Below, in pieces: positions 12,171 through 21,078 of a stretch of 64,000 bases of DNA. The stretch lies in the NCBI RefSeq assembly GCF_004006015.1, contig NZ_CP034766.1:248001-312000 (forward strand). Direction: 5' to 3'. The notes beneath the pieces were generated by a model, which was not told the DNA's origin, did not search any database, and saw nothing but the letters and a program-made list of their open reading frames with translations. This DNA comes from Rhodococcus sp. X156. GTDB taxonomy: Bacteria; Actinomycetota; Actinomycetes; Mycobacteriales; Mycobacteriaceae. The position numbers and the translations under genes are program-made. The stretch's first letter is position 1, and every line of letters starts with the position of its first letter.

Positions 12171-14024
12171 TCAGCCGAGGCCGAGCATCCGCCGGGCGAA
12201 GTCCACCTCGGTGGCCACGTGCTGCACCAGCTCGGCCACCACCAGCGACCCGTGCCCGGCGTCGTAGCGGACCATCTCGTAGCGCTTGCCGCCGGCAGCC
12301 AGGCCGTCCAGGTAGTTGTCCACCTGGCGGATGGGGCAGCGCGGGTCGTTCTCGCCGGCCAGGATCAGCACCGGGGCGCGCACCGCGTCGACGTAGGTCA
12401 GCGGGGAGCACTCGGCGTAGAGCTCGGGCAGCTCCTCGGGGGAGCCGCCGAACAGTGCGCGGTCGTAGGCGCGCAGCGGCTCCATCTCGTCGGCGAAGGC
12501 CGCCAGGTAGTCGGCCACCGGCACGCCCGCGATGACTGCCGCCCACCGGTCGGGCTGGGTGCCCGCGGCCAGCAGGCTCAGGTAGCCGCCCCACGACCAG
12601 CCCTCCACCACGCACCGGTCCGGGTCGGCCAGCCCGGAGGCCACCGCCCAGTCCTGCACGGCCGCGACGTCGGCCAGCTCGGTGAGGCCGGGACGTCCCT
12701 CGATGGCGTCGCGCCAGGCGCTGCCGTAGCCGGTGGAGCCGCGGTAGTTCACGTGCACCACCGCGAACCCGGCGTCCAGCCAGGTGGCCCGCATCGCGGA
12801 GTAGCGGTCCTCGTCAGCAGCGTGCGGCCCGCCGTGCAGGCTGAACACGGTGGGCAGCGGGCCGTCGGCGCCGGCCGGGCGGGCCACGAGGGCGTGCACG
12901 TCGCCCACCCAGGCGTCCTCCAGCGGCTGCGAGGCGGGCGCGGGGTCGGCGTCGGGCGGGGTGAGCAGCACGGCGTCGGTGCCGTCGGCGTAGCGCACCC
13001 GCACCATGGACGGCTGCTCGGCGCTGGACCAGGAGTACTCCACCGAGGCGTCCGGGCGGGCGTCGGCGCCGCCGATGCTGCCGGGCGGGGTGTCCAGGTC
13101 CGACAGCGCACCGGTGATGAGGTCGTAGCGGTGCAGCGTGGAGCGCCCGGCGTGGGTGTGCACCACCACCAGGGCGGTGCCGTCGAGGTAGAAGTCGCCG
13201 CTGAGGTCGCCCGGCAGGTCGATGGCCAGCTCGGTCTGCTCGCCGGTGGCCACGTCCCAGATCACGAGCTCGTCCCGGCCCCGGCGCTCGTGGTTGACCA
13301 GCAGCCGGGTGTCGCCCTCCACCGGGGCGAAGGCGAGCGCGTCCAGGCCCTTGCCCTCGCCGTCGTGCAGCTCGGCCACCGTCTCGGTCACCGAGCCGTC
13401 GGCGGCCAGCCGGAACACCCGCAGCGCGGGGTGGCGGGAGTCGCCGTGCTCGGAGTGGTGGATGGCCAGCAGCGTCTCGTCGCGCGAGAGCGCGCCGGTG
13501 CCCGCGTCCTGGGCGTGGGCGTAGACCACCTGGGTGGCTGCCGCGCGGGTGCGGTCCGCGGTGGCCCAGATGGTGGTGCCCTCGTCGGTCGAGGCGGCGA
13601 TGGCGGTGATCTTGCTGCCCAGCTCCAGTCCCGCCGGGTACCCGGCGGTGGTGCCCGCGACCGCTTGCTGCGGGGTCCAGTCGGTGGGTCGGCCGGCGAA
13701 GGGCTCCGCCACCCAGTGCCCGAACTCGTCGCCGTCGGTGTCGTCGAACCACCACACGTGGGCGCCGTCCGGGCTGATGGTCGCTCCGTGCGTGCCCGAG
13801 GGGCGGTCGGTGACCTGGCGACGCAGGTCGGTGAGCCGGTCCCAGGTGTAGATCTCCCAGGTCCCGGAGGCGTTGGAGGAGAACACGTTGCGGTCGGGAG
13901 CGTGCAGCGCCCAGTCCGGCAGGCTGATCCGTGGGGCGGTGAACCGGGCCCGCCAGCGTGCCTCGGCCGCGGGGTCGTCGAACAGGGTCTCGGGCACGGG
14001 TGCTGCGGGATGCTGGGTCGTCAC
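12171..14024 (-). CDS. S9-family prolyl oligopeptidase
   Basis: This is a serine peptidase of family S9 (acylaminoacyl/dipeptidyl peptidase-like), cytoplasmic with no signal peptide. Residues ~1-370 are a beta-propeller (repeated strands such as ATISPDGAHVWWFDDTDGDE and DELVIWDVATGEQTEL). The C-terminal ~250 residues are the alpha/beta-hydrolase domain. The nucleophile is in VEGWSWGGYLSLLAA, the aspartate in LAGENDPRCPIRQ and the histidine in RYDAGHGSLV. SLHGGPHAADEDRYS and NYRGSTGYGSAWRDAI are typical S9 oxyanion-region motifs. The chosen start is GTG 14024 (617 residues); the frame remains open to 14114 and would then run into the neighbouring reductase gene. The peptide substrate is unknown. 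Confidence 0.93.
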   Translation of the reverse strand: MTTQHPAAPVPETLFDDPAAEARWRARFTAPRISLPDWALHAPDRNVFSSNASGTWEIYTWDRLTDLRRQVTDRPSGTHGATISPDGAHVWWFDDTDGDEFGHWVAEPFAGRPTDWTPQQAVAGTTAGYPAGLELGSKITAIAASTDEGTTIWATADRTRAAATQVVYAHAQDAGTGALSRDETLLAIHHSEHGDSRHPALRVFRLAADGSVTETVAELHDGEGKGLDALAFAPVEGDTRLLVNHERRGRDELVIWDVATGEQTELAIDLPGDLSGDFYLDGTALVVVHTHAGRSTLHRYDLITGALSDLDTPPGSIGGADARPDASVEYSWSSAEQPSMVRVRYADGTDAVLLTPPDADPAPASQPLEDAWVGDVHALVARPAGADGPLPTVFSLHGGPHAADEDRYSAMRATWLDAGFAVVHVNYRGSTGYGSAWRDAIEGRPGLTELADVAAVQDWAVASGLADPDRCVVEGWSWGGYLSLLAAGTQPDRWAAVIAGVPVADYLAAFADEMEPLRAYDRALFGGSPEELPELYAECSPLTYVDAVRAPVLILAGENDPRCPIRQVDNYLDGLAAGGKRYEMVRYDAGHGSLVVAELVQHVATEVDFARRMLGLG

Positions 14025-14079
14025 CCCCGCGATGATGCCAGCCGCGATGCACCCCATCCCCGCGCAGTGCGGGAGCCGG

Positions 14080-14652
14080 TCAGCGGAGGACGTCCCAGAC
14101 GTTCTTCTGCACACCGTTGGCGTAGACCTCGTGCTCGACGAGCGCCAGCTTCTGGGCGTCCTTGTCCGCCGGGCTGAAGAGCCGCTTGCCGGCTCCGAGC
14201 AGGAGCGGGAAGACGAGCAGATGGTATCGATCCACCAGCCCGGCGTCGGAGAGAGCGTGGTTCAGCGACGCGCTGCCGTGGACGATGATCGGGCCGCCCT
14301 CGGTCTCCTTCAGCGCGGCGACCTCCTCGGGCGAGCGCAGGATCGTGGTCTCGCCCCAGCCTGACGCCAGCTGGTCCTCGGTCAGCGTGGTGGAGACGAC
14401 GTACTTCGGCATCACGTTGTAGTCAGCGAAGTCCTCCATGTCGGGCCACACCGGACTGAACGCCTCGTAGCTGGTCCGGCCCAGCAGCATCGCAGTGGCT
14501 TCCTCCTGCTCCCGGCCCTTGATCTCGTACGCCTCGGGGAGGAACTCCACGTCCTTGAAGCTCCACCCGGCGTTGCGGTAGCCGGGTTCGCCGCCCGGGG
14601 CTTCCATGACGCCGTCGAGCGAGAGGAAGGCGGTGCTGATCAGGGCGCGCAT
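14080..14652 (-). CDS. RibD C-terminal/dihydrofolate reductase-like protein
   Basis: This 190-residue protein has the RibD-C (DHFR-like) fold, seen in many small actinobacterial reductases of undefined substrate. ISTAFLSLDGVMEAPGGEPG is the characteristic N-terminus. LLGRTSYEAFSPVWPD and PIIVHGSASLNHALSDAGLV form the NADPH-binding part, and the end is YHLLVFPLLLGAGKRLF. Start ATG 14652 has GGAGG eight bases upstream. The frame extends 21 codons further without a site. The codon usage is visibly less GC-saturated than in its neighbours, hinting at a later arrival. It lies upstream of the S9 peptidase on the same strand. Confidence 0.9.
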   Translation of the reverse strand: MRALISTAFLSLDGVMEAPGGEPGYRNAGWSFKDVEFLPEAYEIKGREQEEATAMLLGRTSYEAFSPVWPDMEDFADYNVMPKYVVSTTLTEDQLASGWGETTILRSPEEVAALKETEGGPIIVHGSASLNHALSDAGLVDRYHLLVFPLLLGAGKRLFSPADKDAQKLALVEHEVYANGVQKNVWDVLR

Positions 14653-14779
14653 GGGTGGTCCCTCCGTGTTGTCGTGTCCTCCTGCCTTCTGACTGCGGCT
14701 GACCGGCAAACTCATCGGTCACCGTGGGCTGTGGGCTGGCTCACCAGGGACGGTGGGTGAACCAGGCATGATGTGGCGC

Positions 14780-15610
14780 ATGAGTGAGAAAACCGTTCTC
14801 CGTGGCACCGTCGTCCTGGCCTCCGGGGTGCTGGCCGCGGCCGTGCTGGCCGGCTGCGGGTCCGACACCAGCTCGCTGGACGGGGAGGGCCCCACCAGCG
14901 CCCTGCCCGCCACCACCCAGGACGCTGCGACGGCGACCGCCGCACCCAGCCCGGACGCCAGCAGCACCACGGCGGGCGTGCCCACGCCCACCGCGGCCGG
15001 CGAGGCCACCCCCGGCGCTCCGGCGACCGGTGGGTCCACCGGCACGGCAGCACCGGGCGCAGCTCCGGGCCCGGGTGGCACCGGGCCGGGTGGAGCCGGG
15101 AGCGCCCGCACCGGCAGTCCCGCAGCCCCGGCCGCTCCCCCGGCCAGTGGTCAGGCCGTCAGTGCCTACGCCAACCAGGTGTGCGGCGCGGTCACCCCGC
15201 TGTACTCGCTGAAGGAGCGCTACCAGAATCCCGACCTCTCCGGGATCACCAACGGACAGCAGGCCAAGGACCTCGCGGTGCGCATCCTGGGCGAGGCTGT
15301 CGCCCAGGGCAACGCCTCGCTCAGCGCGGTGAGCTCGCTCGGCCCCGCCCCGGACGCCCAGTCCGCCGCGGGCATCGCCGGCTTCGCCCAGGCCCTGCGC
15401 GCGGGCGTCGGATCCGCCCAGACGTACCTCGGCCAGGCTCGTGCGGTCGACCCCAACAACCCGCTGGCCCTGGTCAGCCTGGCGCAGCAGGCCCGGCAGC
15501 AGGTGCAGACCACCGCGAGCTCTGGGGTGGCGTCACTGCGCTCGGGCAGCAGCCCGGCGATGCTCTCGGCGCTGCGGGCCAGCCCCGGCTGCTCCGCCCT
15601 GGGCCTGTAG
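14780..15610 (+). CDS. Putative lipoprotein
   Basis: An N-terminal signal peptide with hydrophobic core TVVLASGVLAAAVLAGC ends in a lipobox (LAGC). The mature protein should be attached to the outer face of the membrane through the cysteine. A ~90-residue Thr/Ala/Pro/Gly-rich linker follows, then a ~130-residue C-terminal domain (AYANQVCGAVTPLYSLKERY to SMLSALRASPGC-like end) with two cysteines that could pair. I do not recognise the domain; its alanine-rich helices resemble small actinobacterial cell-envelope proteins. The start is uncertain: ATG 14768, 14771 and 14780 are all possible, and 14780 gives the most normal signal peptide. A strong terminator follows at once. Confidence 0.8.
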   Translation: MSEKTVLRGTVVLASGVLAAAVLAGCGSDTSSLDGEGPTSALPATTQDAATATAAPSPDASSTTAGVPTPTAAGEATPGAPATGGSTGTAAPGAAPGPGGTGPGGAGSARTGSPAAPAAPPASGQAVSAYANQVCGAVTPLYSLKERYQNPDLSGITNGQQAKDLAVRILGEAVAQGNASLSAVSSLGPAPDAQSAAGIAGFAQALRAGVGSAQTYLGQARAVDPNNPLALVSLAQQARQQVQTTASSGVASLRSGSSPAMLSALRASPGCSALGL

Positions 15611-15622
15611 CCAGCAGAAACA

Positions 15623-15660
15623 GCAGAGGCCCTGGCCGGCGAACCGGCTAGGGCCTCTGC
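15623..15660. terminator. Hairpin terminator after the lipoprotein gene
   Basis: A 17-bp stem with one G-U pair and a CGAA tetraloop (15640-15643) starts 13 bases after the lipoprotein stop and ends ten bases before the 3' end of the convergent tRNA-Pro gene. It can serve both transcripts. Confidence 0.88.
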
Positions 15661-15669
15661 GTACTGCAC

Positions 15670-15746
<77 letters not shown>

Positions 15747-15813
15747 GTGCGGCTCGCCAAGTCTAGCGGATGTTCCTGGCGTCGTTGACCGGGTACCCCC
15801 TAGACGGTCCGCC

Positions 15814-16488
15814 CTACGACGTGGCGGCCGGCTCTTCCGGCCAGCGCCGCTCGATCTCCTCGAGCGTGGTGCCGTAGATCGCCCCGACCCAGATGCGCAG
15901 CAGGGCGTCCGCCGCGTCCTCGGGGGCCACCGCGGGGTGGGCCACGCCGTACCAGCGGATCAGGGTCGACTCGGTGAGCAGCGTCAGGGCCTGGGCGACC
16001 AGGTCGGCGTTGCACTCCGGGGCACGGCCGGCGGCGATCTCCTCGCGGATGCGCCCGGCGGTGGCTGCAGCGAAGCGATCCTCCACCTCCGTGCGGCCCT
16101 CCTTGATGGCGGTCTCGTGGTAGGAGGCCTCCACCAGCGCGTTGATCAGCGTGCCGTGCTCGCGGTACAGCGCGACCAGCCCCTCGATGGCCTGGCGGGA
16201 GATGGTGGCGGGGCTGCCCTCCCCGGCCAGCCACTGCGCGCGGTCGCTGCGCTCGGCCAGGGTCACCGTCACCGCCGCACCCAGCTGGGCCAGCAGGTCG
16301 AGCCGGTCGGTGAAGTGCACGTAGAACGAGGGGCGGGACAGCGTGGTGCACGCCATCACCCGGTCGATAGTCAGGTCGTGCCAGGGGTTGTCGCGAAGAA
16401 ACTCCTCGGCGCCCGCCAAGATCTCCTTGCGCGCGTCTTCCGGCGCCCTACGGCGCCGCACCTTCGTGGGGCGCTGCTGAGGAGTCAC
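15814..16488 (-). CDS. TetR-family regulator, EthR-like
   Basis: This is a 224-residue TetR repressor. The helix-turn-helix is in LTIDRVMACTTLSRPSFYVH (residues ~35-60), after the typical opening ARKEILAGAEEFLRDNPWHD. The ligand domain has the EthR-like end LLTESTLIRWYGVAHPAV and LLRIWVGAIYGTTLEEIE. The start chosen is GTG 16488; the frame continues upstream only as a shadow of the next gene. The first 41 bases overlap the 3' end of the metallophosphoesterase on the same strand, so its promoter or operator would lie inside that gene, or the two are co-transcribed. EthR relatives control flavin monooxygenases and hydrolases, but no such target is adjacent. Confidence 0.88.
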   Translation of the reverse strand: MTPQQRPTKVRRRRAPEDARKEILAGAEEFLRDNPWHDLTIDRVMACTTLSRPSFYVHFTDRLDLLAQLGAAVTVTLAERSDRAQWLAGEGSPATISRQAIEGLVALYREHGTLINALVEASYHETAIKEGRTEVEDRFAAATAGRIREEIAAGRAPECNADLVAQALTLLTESTLIRWYGVAHPAVAPEDAADALLRIWVGAIYGTTLEEIERRWPEEPAATS

Positions 16489-17437
16489 CGTTGAAGTGTA
16501 GATCGTCAATAGCGCTCTGCCCCGCATGCGCAGCTCCACCTCGCGAGGCGGGAACCAGGGTGAGCAGGCTCGCCTCGGGGCGGCACGCGAAGCGCACCGG
16601 CGCGTAGGGCGAGGTGCCCAGCCCGGCGGAGACGTGCAGCCAGGTGTGCGCCCCCCAGTGCGAGGCACCCTTGGCCCGGCTGCTGTCCAGCTCGCAGTTG
16701 GTGACCAGGGCACCGTGGAAGGGGACGCACAGCTGCCCGCCGTGGGTGTGCCCGGCCAGCACCAGGTCGTACCCGTCGGTGGCGAAGGCATCCAGCACGC
16801 GGGGCTCGGGGGAGTGCGTCAGGCCCAGCCGCAGCTCCACCTCGGTGGGGGCCCGGCCGGCGATGGTGGCGTACCGGTCGCGCTCGATGTGCGGGTCGTC
16901 CACCCCGGCGGCGGCGACGCGCACCCCGGCCACCTCGAGCTCGCGGCGCACGTGGGTGAGGTCCAGCCAACCGCGCTCGGTGAACGCCGCCCGCAGGTCC
17001 TGCCAGGGCAGCGCGACACCGTGCACCCGCTTGTGGTTGGTGCGGAAGTACTTGAACGGGTTCTTCGGCTGCGGCCCGAAGTAGTCGTTGCTGCCGAAGA
17101 CGAACAGGCCGGGCCGGTCGAGCAGCGGTCCGAGGGCCTGCACCACGGCGGGCACCGCGCTGGGGTGGGCGAGGTTGTCGCCGGTGTTGACCACCAGGTC
17201 GGGGTTGAGCTCGTCGAGGGCGCGCACCCACGCCTGCTTGCGGCGCTGGTTGGGCATCATGTGCAGGTCGGACAGGTGCAGCACCCGCAGGGTCGGCGAC
17301 CCCGGGTCCAGCACGGGCAGGGTGACCTCGCGCAGCGCGAAGGCGTTGCGCTCGATGCCCGCGGCGTAGCCGACGCCTGCGGCGACGGTTCCTGCGGCGG
17401 CCAGGGCGACTAGCGGGGTGCGGGAGCTGGGGGACAC
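16448..17437 (-). CDS. Membrane-anchored metallophosphoesterase
   Basis: This 329-residue calcineurin-like phosphoesterase has an N-terminal anchor (PLVALAAAGTVAAGVGYAAG). The metal-binding motifs appear in order: LHLSDLHMMP, VVNTGDNLAH, VFGSNDYFGP and VLAGHTHGGQLCVP. It belongs to the family of mycobacterial Rv3683, which lies beside ponA2 there as here; the substrate (possibly UDP-sugar, lipid or cyclic nucleotide) is unknown. The C-terminal ~40 residues (Ser/Ala/Gly-rich) overlap the TetR start by 41 bases. It is divergent from the GatB/YqeY gene, with 45 bases between them. Confidence 0.92.
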   Translation of the reverse strand: MSPSSRTPLVALAAAGTVAAGVGYAAGIERNAFALREVTLPVLDPGSPTLRVLHLSDLHMMPNQRRKQAWVRALDELNPDLVVNTGDNLAHPSAVPAVVQALGPLLDRPGLFVFGSNDYFGPQPKNPFKYFRTNHKRVHGVALPWQDLRAAFTERGWLDLTHVRRELEVAGVRVAAAGVDDPHIERDRYATIAGRAPTEVELRLGLTHSPEPRVLDAFATDGYDLVLAGHTHGGQLCVPFHGALVTNCELDSSRAKGASHWGAHTWLHVSAGLGTSPYAPVRFACRPEASLLTLVPASRGGAAHAGQSAIDDLHFNGDSSAAPHEGAAP

Positions 17438-17482
17438 ACCTTTAGGGTACGACGCCCCCTTTGCCGCGTAACGTCAGAGCAC

Positions 17483-17953
17483 ATGGCAGAGCTGAAGCAA
17501 CGCATCAAGGCAGACCTCACGACGGCGATGAAGGCCAAGGACGCGCTCACCGTGTCCACGCTGCGAATGGTGCTCTCGGCGCTGCAGTACGAGGAGGTGT
17601 CGGGCAAGCAGGCCCGCGAGCTCACGGACGAGGACGTGCTGCGGGTGCTGGCGCGGGAGTCCAAGAAGCGCGGCGAGTCGGCCGAGGCGTTCGACGGGGC
17701 CGGGCGAGGCGAGCTGGCGGACAAGGAGCGCGCCGAGGCGCAGGTGATCGACGCCTACCTGCCCACCCAGCTCAGCGACGCCGAGGTGGACGACGTGGTG
17801 GCGCGCGCGGTGGCAGCGGTGGCGGAGACCACCGGGGAGCAGCCCGGGCAGCGCCAGATGGGGCAGGTCATGAAGGAGGCCGGCGCGCTGGCCGCGGGCC
17901 GGGCCGACGGCAAGCGGCTCTCCGCCGCGGTGCGGGCGGCGCTGGCGGGCTGA
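17483..17953 (+). CDS. GatB/YqeY-domain protein
   Basis: This is a 156-residue single-domain protein of the YqeY family, related to the tRNA-binding tail of GatB. The signature KADLTTAMKAKDALTVSTLR is at the N-terminus, followed by DEDVLRVLARESKKR, KERAEAQVIDAYLP and QMGQVMKEAGALAAGRADG. Its cellular role is not established; links to tRNA amidation or aminoacyl-tRNA handling are inferred only from the fold. It is a conserved neighbour of ponA2 in mycobacteria. The ATG start at 17483 is probably near-leaderless: the divergent intergenic space is only 45 bases. A strong terminator follows. Confidence 0.93.
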   Translation: MAELKQRIKADLTTAMKAKDALTVSTLRMVLSALQYEEVSGKQARELTDEDVLRVLARESKKRGESAEAFDGAGRGELADKERAEAQVIDAYLPTQLSDAEVDDVVARAVAAVAETTGEQPGQRQMGQVMKEAGALAAGRADGKRLSAAVRAALAG

Positions 17954-18006
17954 GTCGCGACCGGCGGACCTCCGCCAAGACCCGAGAACCGCCGAGGGCA
18001 GAGAAG

Positions 18007-18043
18007 ACGCGAGGCGCGTCCCCAGTGGGGACGCGCCTCGCGT
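18007..18043. terminator. Bidirectional terminator between the GatB/YqeY gene and ponA2
   Basis: A perfect 17-bp stem with a 3-nt loop (AGT, 18024-18026) lies between the two convergent genes and should terminate both. Confidence 0.9.
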
Positions 18044-18059
18044 GGCGTTCGGGGACGGC

Positions 18060-20525
18060 CTAGCCGGGCGGGATGCCCGGGATGACCACGCCGGGCGGCA
18101 GCACGATCGGCGGCACTCCCGGCACCGGAACCTGGATGGTCTGCTGGGGAGCAGACCCACCCGAGCCGCTCGAGCCACCCGGGGACGACGACGCCGACCC
18201 GGGGGCCGACCCGGGTGCCGGCGACGTCGACCGGCCGGAGGGGGCCTGTCCGGTGCTCACCGACAGGGTGACCGTCGAGCCGGGCTGGGCGGTGCCGGTG
18301 ACGCTCTGGTCCACCACGGTGCCCTTGGTGGAGCCGTTGGGCTGATCGGTCTGGGCCACCTTGAAGCCAAGATCGGTGAGCCGCTTGGACGCGTCGCCGA
18401 CGGTCAGGCCCTTGACGCTGGGCACGGCGCCCTTGCCGCTGCCGTTCAGGTACTTCTCGTCCACCGGGGGCAGCACCACGGGCCCGTAGTTGAGGGCGAT
18501 CGGCTTCATCGCCGCGAACCAGGTGCGCGCGGGTTCCTGACCACCGGTGAGGTCGGGCTTGACGCAGCTGCGCAGCGGGTCGTGGCAGATGCCGCCCGGG
18601 TTGCCGGAGTCGTCGAACACCAGGTTGGCCCCGGCCAGGGTGTTGGTGAAGCCGAGGAACGCTGAGGAGTACTCGCGGTCGGTGGTGCCGGTCTTGGCTG
18701 ACATCGGCAGGTCCCAGCCGACGGTCTTGGCCGCACCCGCCGCGGTCCCGATGGTGTCGTCCTTGCTCATCGCGTTGGCCAGGGCGTGCGCCAGGCCGGG
18801 CTCGACCACCTGCTCGCAGGCGGGGGAGCTGACCTTGACCGGCTGCCCCTTGGAGTCGGTGATCGAGTCGATCGGGTTGGGCGGGCACCACACCCCGCCG
18901 GAGGCGATGGTGGCCGCCACGTTGGCCATCTCCAGCGGGTTCACCTGCACCGGGCCCAGGGTGAAGGACGCGGAGCCCTCCGCCTTCAGCTTCTCCGCGA
19001 TGGAGATGTTCGGGGTGGCCGGGCTGGCGGGGGTGGTGGCGTAGGAGCGCAGGCCCAGCTTCACCGCCATGTCCACCGTCGGGGCGACGCCGGTGGCGGC
19101 GATCAGCTTGACGAAGGCGGTGTTGGGGGAGAAGGCCAGGGCGTCGGTCACCGTGTACTTCAGCTTGTAGGACTCGTTGTAGTTCTTGACGCAGTAGTCC
19201 TTGCTGCCGTCCTCGCAGCCACCCACGCCAACCCCGCTGACCCGCACGGTCTGCGGGGAGTCGAGCACGGTGTTGATGCCCATGCCCTGTTCCATCGCGG
19301 CAGCCGTGGTGAACACCTTGAAGATCGATCCCGCGCCGTCGCTCTCCAGCGTGTGCGTCTGCGGGAAGGAGGTCTCCTTCCGGGCGGAGTCCAGGCCGTA
19401 GGTACGGCTGCTGGCCATCGCCAGCACCTTGTGGTCGGTCTGGCCCGGCTGGATGATGTTCATGACGCTGGAGATCTTGGGCAGGTCGGCCGGGGCGAAC
19501 TTGTTCACCGCCGCCTTGGCCGAGGCCTGCACCACCGGGTCGAGCGTGGTCTTGATGGTGTAGCCGCCCTTGTTCACCTGGTCCGGGCTGATGCCGGCGT
19601 CGGCGAGGTAGTCCACCACGTACTTGCAGAAGAACCCGTTGCTGGCCGAGTCGCCCACGCCCATGCACCCGTTGTTGGTGCTGTTGGGCTTGGGCAGCAC
19701 CCCTAGCGGGGATGCCTTGGCGGCAGCGGTGTCCTGGGCGTTGAGCACGCCGTTGGTCTGCATGGTGTCCAGCACGACGTTGCGGCGAGCCAGCACGGCC
19801 TCGGGGTTGGTGTAGGGGGTGACCGAGCTGCGCTGCACCATCCCGGCGAGCATGGCGGCCTGCGGGACCTTGAGGTCCTTGGCGTCCACGCCGAAGTAGG
19901 TCTGTGCCGCCGACTGGATGCCGTAGGCCCCGGAGCCGAAGGGCACCAGGTTCAGGTACCGGGTGAGGATCTCCTCCTTGCCCAGCTCCTTGTCCAGGGC
20001 CAGGGCGATGCGGATCTCCTTGAGCTTGCGTGCCGAGGTCGCCTCGGTGGCCTCCTGGCGCTCGGCGTCGTTTTGGGCCACCACCAGCAGCATGTAGTTC
20101 TTCACGTACTGCTGGGTGAGCGTCGAGGCGCCCTGCTGGGTCTCGCCCGAGGAGGTGTTGGTGAGGAAGGCGCGGAAGGTTCCCCGCCAGTCCACGCCCT
20201 GGTGGTCGAAGAAGCGCCGGTCCTCGACGGACACGATGGCCAGCTTCATCGCGTCGGAGATCTGGTCCGCCTCGACCACGGTGCGCCGGCCGGCCGGGTC
20301 GTAGAGGTAGGCGATGGGGTTGCCCTGGTTGTCGAGCATCGTGGTCGTCTGGGGCGCCTCACCTTGGGCTAGCTCGGTGGAGACGCTGTCGACGGTGTCA
20401 CTCATCTTGTTCGAGAGCAGGCCCGCGCCGCCCACGGCAGGGAAGAGCAGACCTGCGAGCAGGACCCCCGCGATGAGACAGCAGCCGGCGAGCCTGACAA
20501 AGGGATTAGCTGGAGCCACAGGCAC
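18060..20525 (-). CDS. ponA2: Bifunctional penicillin-binding protein with PASTA domain
   Basis: This is a class A PBP, which polymerises glycan strands and crosslinks peptidoglycan at the outer membrane face. The 821-residue protein has one N-terminal membrane anchor (LAGCCLIAGVLLAGLLFPAV). Next comes a family 51 glycosyltransferase with SVEDRRFFDHQGVDWRGT, the second motif GASTLTQQYVKN and EILTRYLNLVPFGSGAYGIQ. The transpeptidase follows, with the SxxK motif in GAGSIFKVFT, SxN in FSPNTAF and KTGTTDRE. A C-terminal PASTA domain (PSVKGLTVGDASKRLTDLGF) is followed by a Pro/Gly/Ser-rich tail. It matches mycobacterial PonA2 in layout and position before whiB4. The start is GTG 20525. Confidence 0.96.
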   Translation of the reverse strand: MPVAPANPFVRLAGCCLIAGVLLAGLLFPAVGGAGLLSNKMSDTVDSVSTELAQGEAPQTTTMLDNQGNPIAYLYDPAGRRTVVEADQISDAMKLAIVSVEDRRFFDHQGVDWRGTFRAFLTNTSSGETQQGASTLTQQYVKNYMLLVVAQNDAERQEATEATSARKLKEIRIALALDKELGKEEILTRYLNLVPFGSGAYGIQSAAQTYFGVDAKDLKVPQAAMLAGMVQRSSVTPYTNPEAVLARRNVVLDTMQTNGVLNAQDTAAAKASPLGVLPKPNSTNNGCMGVGDSASNGFFCKYVVDYLADAGISPDQVNKGGYTIKTTLDPVVQASAKAAVNKFAPADLPKISSVMNIIQPGQTDHKVLAMASSRTYGLDSARKETSFPQTHTLESDGAGSIFKVFTTAAAMEQGMGINTVLDSPQTVRVSGVGVGGCEDGSKDYCVKNYNESYKLKYTVTDALAFSPNTAFVKLIAATGVAPTVDMAVKLGLRSYATTPASPATPNISIAEKLKAEGSASFTLGPVQVNPLEMANVAATIASGGVWCPPNPIDSITDSKGQPVKVSSPACEQVVEPGLAHALANAMSKDDTIGTAAGAAKTVGWDLPMSAKTGTTDREYSSAFLGFTNTLAGANLVFDDSGNPGGICHDPLRSCVKPDLTGGQEPARTWFAAMKPIALNYGPVVLPPVDEKYLNGSGKGAVPSVKGLTVGDASKRLTDLGFKVAQTDQPNGSTKGTVVDQSVTGTAQPGSTVTLSVSTGQAPSGRSTSPAPGSAPGSASSSPGGSSGSGGSAPQQTIQVPVPGVPPIVLPPGVVIPGIPPG

Positions 20526-20702
20526 AGGGTACGCAAGGACCCTGGCAAAGCAGGGATCTCACCCTCAGGGGACTACCGAATGGCGAGCGTCACTGCGACA
20601 CTGTGGAACCCAGGTGGTTAGCGATGCGTCACACACGCCTGGGTGCCGCAGGGGAGCGGCAGGCGCAGATCGACACAGGTAGTTGACGAGGGGGGATCAG
20701 CT

Positions 20703-21020
20703 GTGCGGAGACCAGAGCAACCGTTGGCCGGCGACGAGCGCGCGGCGTGGACGGCCCAGGCGGCGTGCACCGGGGTCGACCCGGAGGAGCTGTTCGTGCA
20801 GGGCGCCGAGCAACGGGCGGCCAAGGCGATCTGCCGGCCCTGCCCGGTGCAGCTGGAGTGCCTGGCCGACGCCCTCGACCACCAGGTGCCCTTCGGTGTG
20901 TGGGGCGGACTGACCGAGCGAGAGCGCCGCGCCCTGCTCAAGGCTCGGCCGGACGTGCGCTCGTGGCGCGAGCACCTGGAGCGGGTCGAGGCCGGCCACC
21001 CCGTGGCTCAGGTCGGCTAG
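20703..21020 (+). CDS. whiB4: WhiB4-type iron-sulfur regulator
   Basis: This is a small [4Fe-4S] redox regulator of the WhiB family. The four cluster cysteines occur as AACTG, then CRPCPVQLEC (CxxCxxxxxC), followed by the turn FGVWGGLTERERRALL. The phrase PEELFVQGAEQRAAKAICRP closely follows mycobacterial WhiB4, which sits in the same place beside ponA2 and the paired ArsA-like ATPases. WhiB4 there senses oxygen and nitric oxide and condenses DNA. GTG 20703 (105 residues) follows a GAGGGGGG ribosome site; an upstream in-frame start at 20643 is less likely. A 14-bp tandem repeat begins within the last codons. Confidence 0.95.
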   Translation: MRRPEQPLAGDERAAWTAQAACTGVDPEELFVQGAEQRAAKAICRPCPVQLECLADALDHQVPFGVWGGLTERERRALLKARPDVRSWREHLERVEAGHPVAQVG

Positions 21021-21078
21021 CCCAGGTCGGCTGGCCCAGGTCGGCTGGCCCAGGTCGGCTGGCCCAGGTCGGCTGGCC
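21009..21078. repeat. Five tandem copies of a 14-bp unit
   Basis: CAGGTCGGCTGGCC is repeated five times end to end. The first copy has one change (CTAGCC) that forms the whiB4 stop codon; the other four are identical. The array fills the gap between whiB4 and the terminator hairpin. It is a minisatellite that could vary in copy number between strains by slippage. Confidence 0.95.

Noticed and set aside
16489-16791. N-terminal extension of the TetR frame
   Set aside because: This part is read out of frame through the metallophosphoesterase gene and has nonsense composition.
20526-20702. Crp site between ponA2 and whiB4
   Set aside because: TGTGACGCATCGC keeps only the left half-site. The right half does not match.
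21009-21078. Tandem 14-bp repeats as a CRISPR array
   Set aside because: The units abut without spacers and are too short; no cas genes are nearby.
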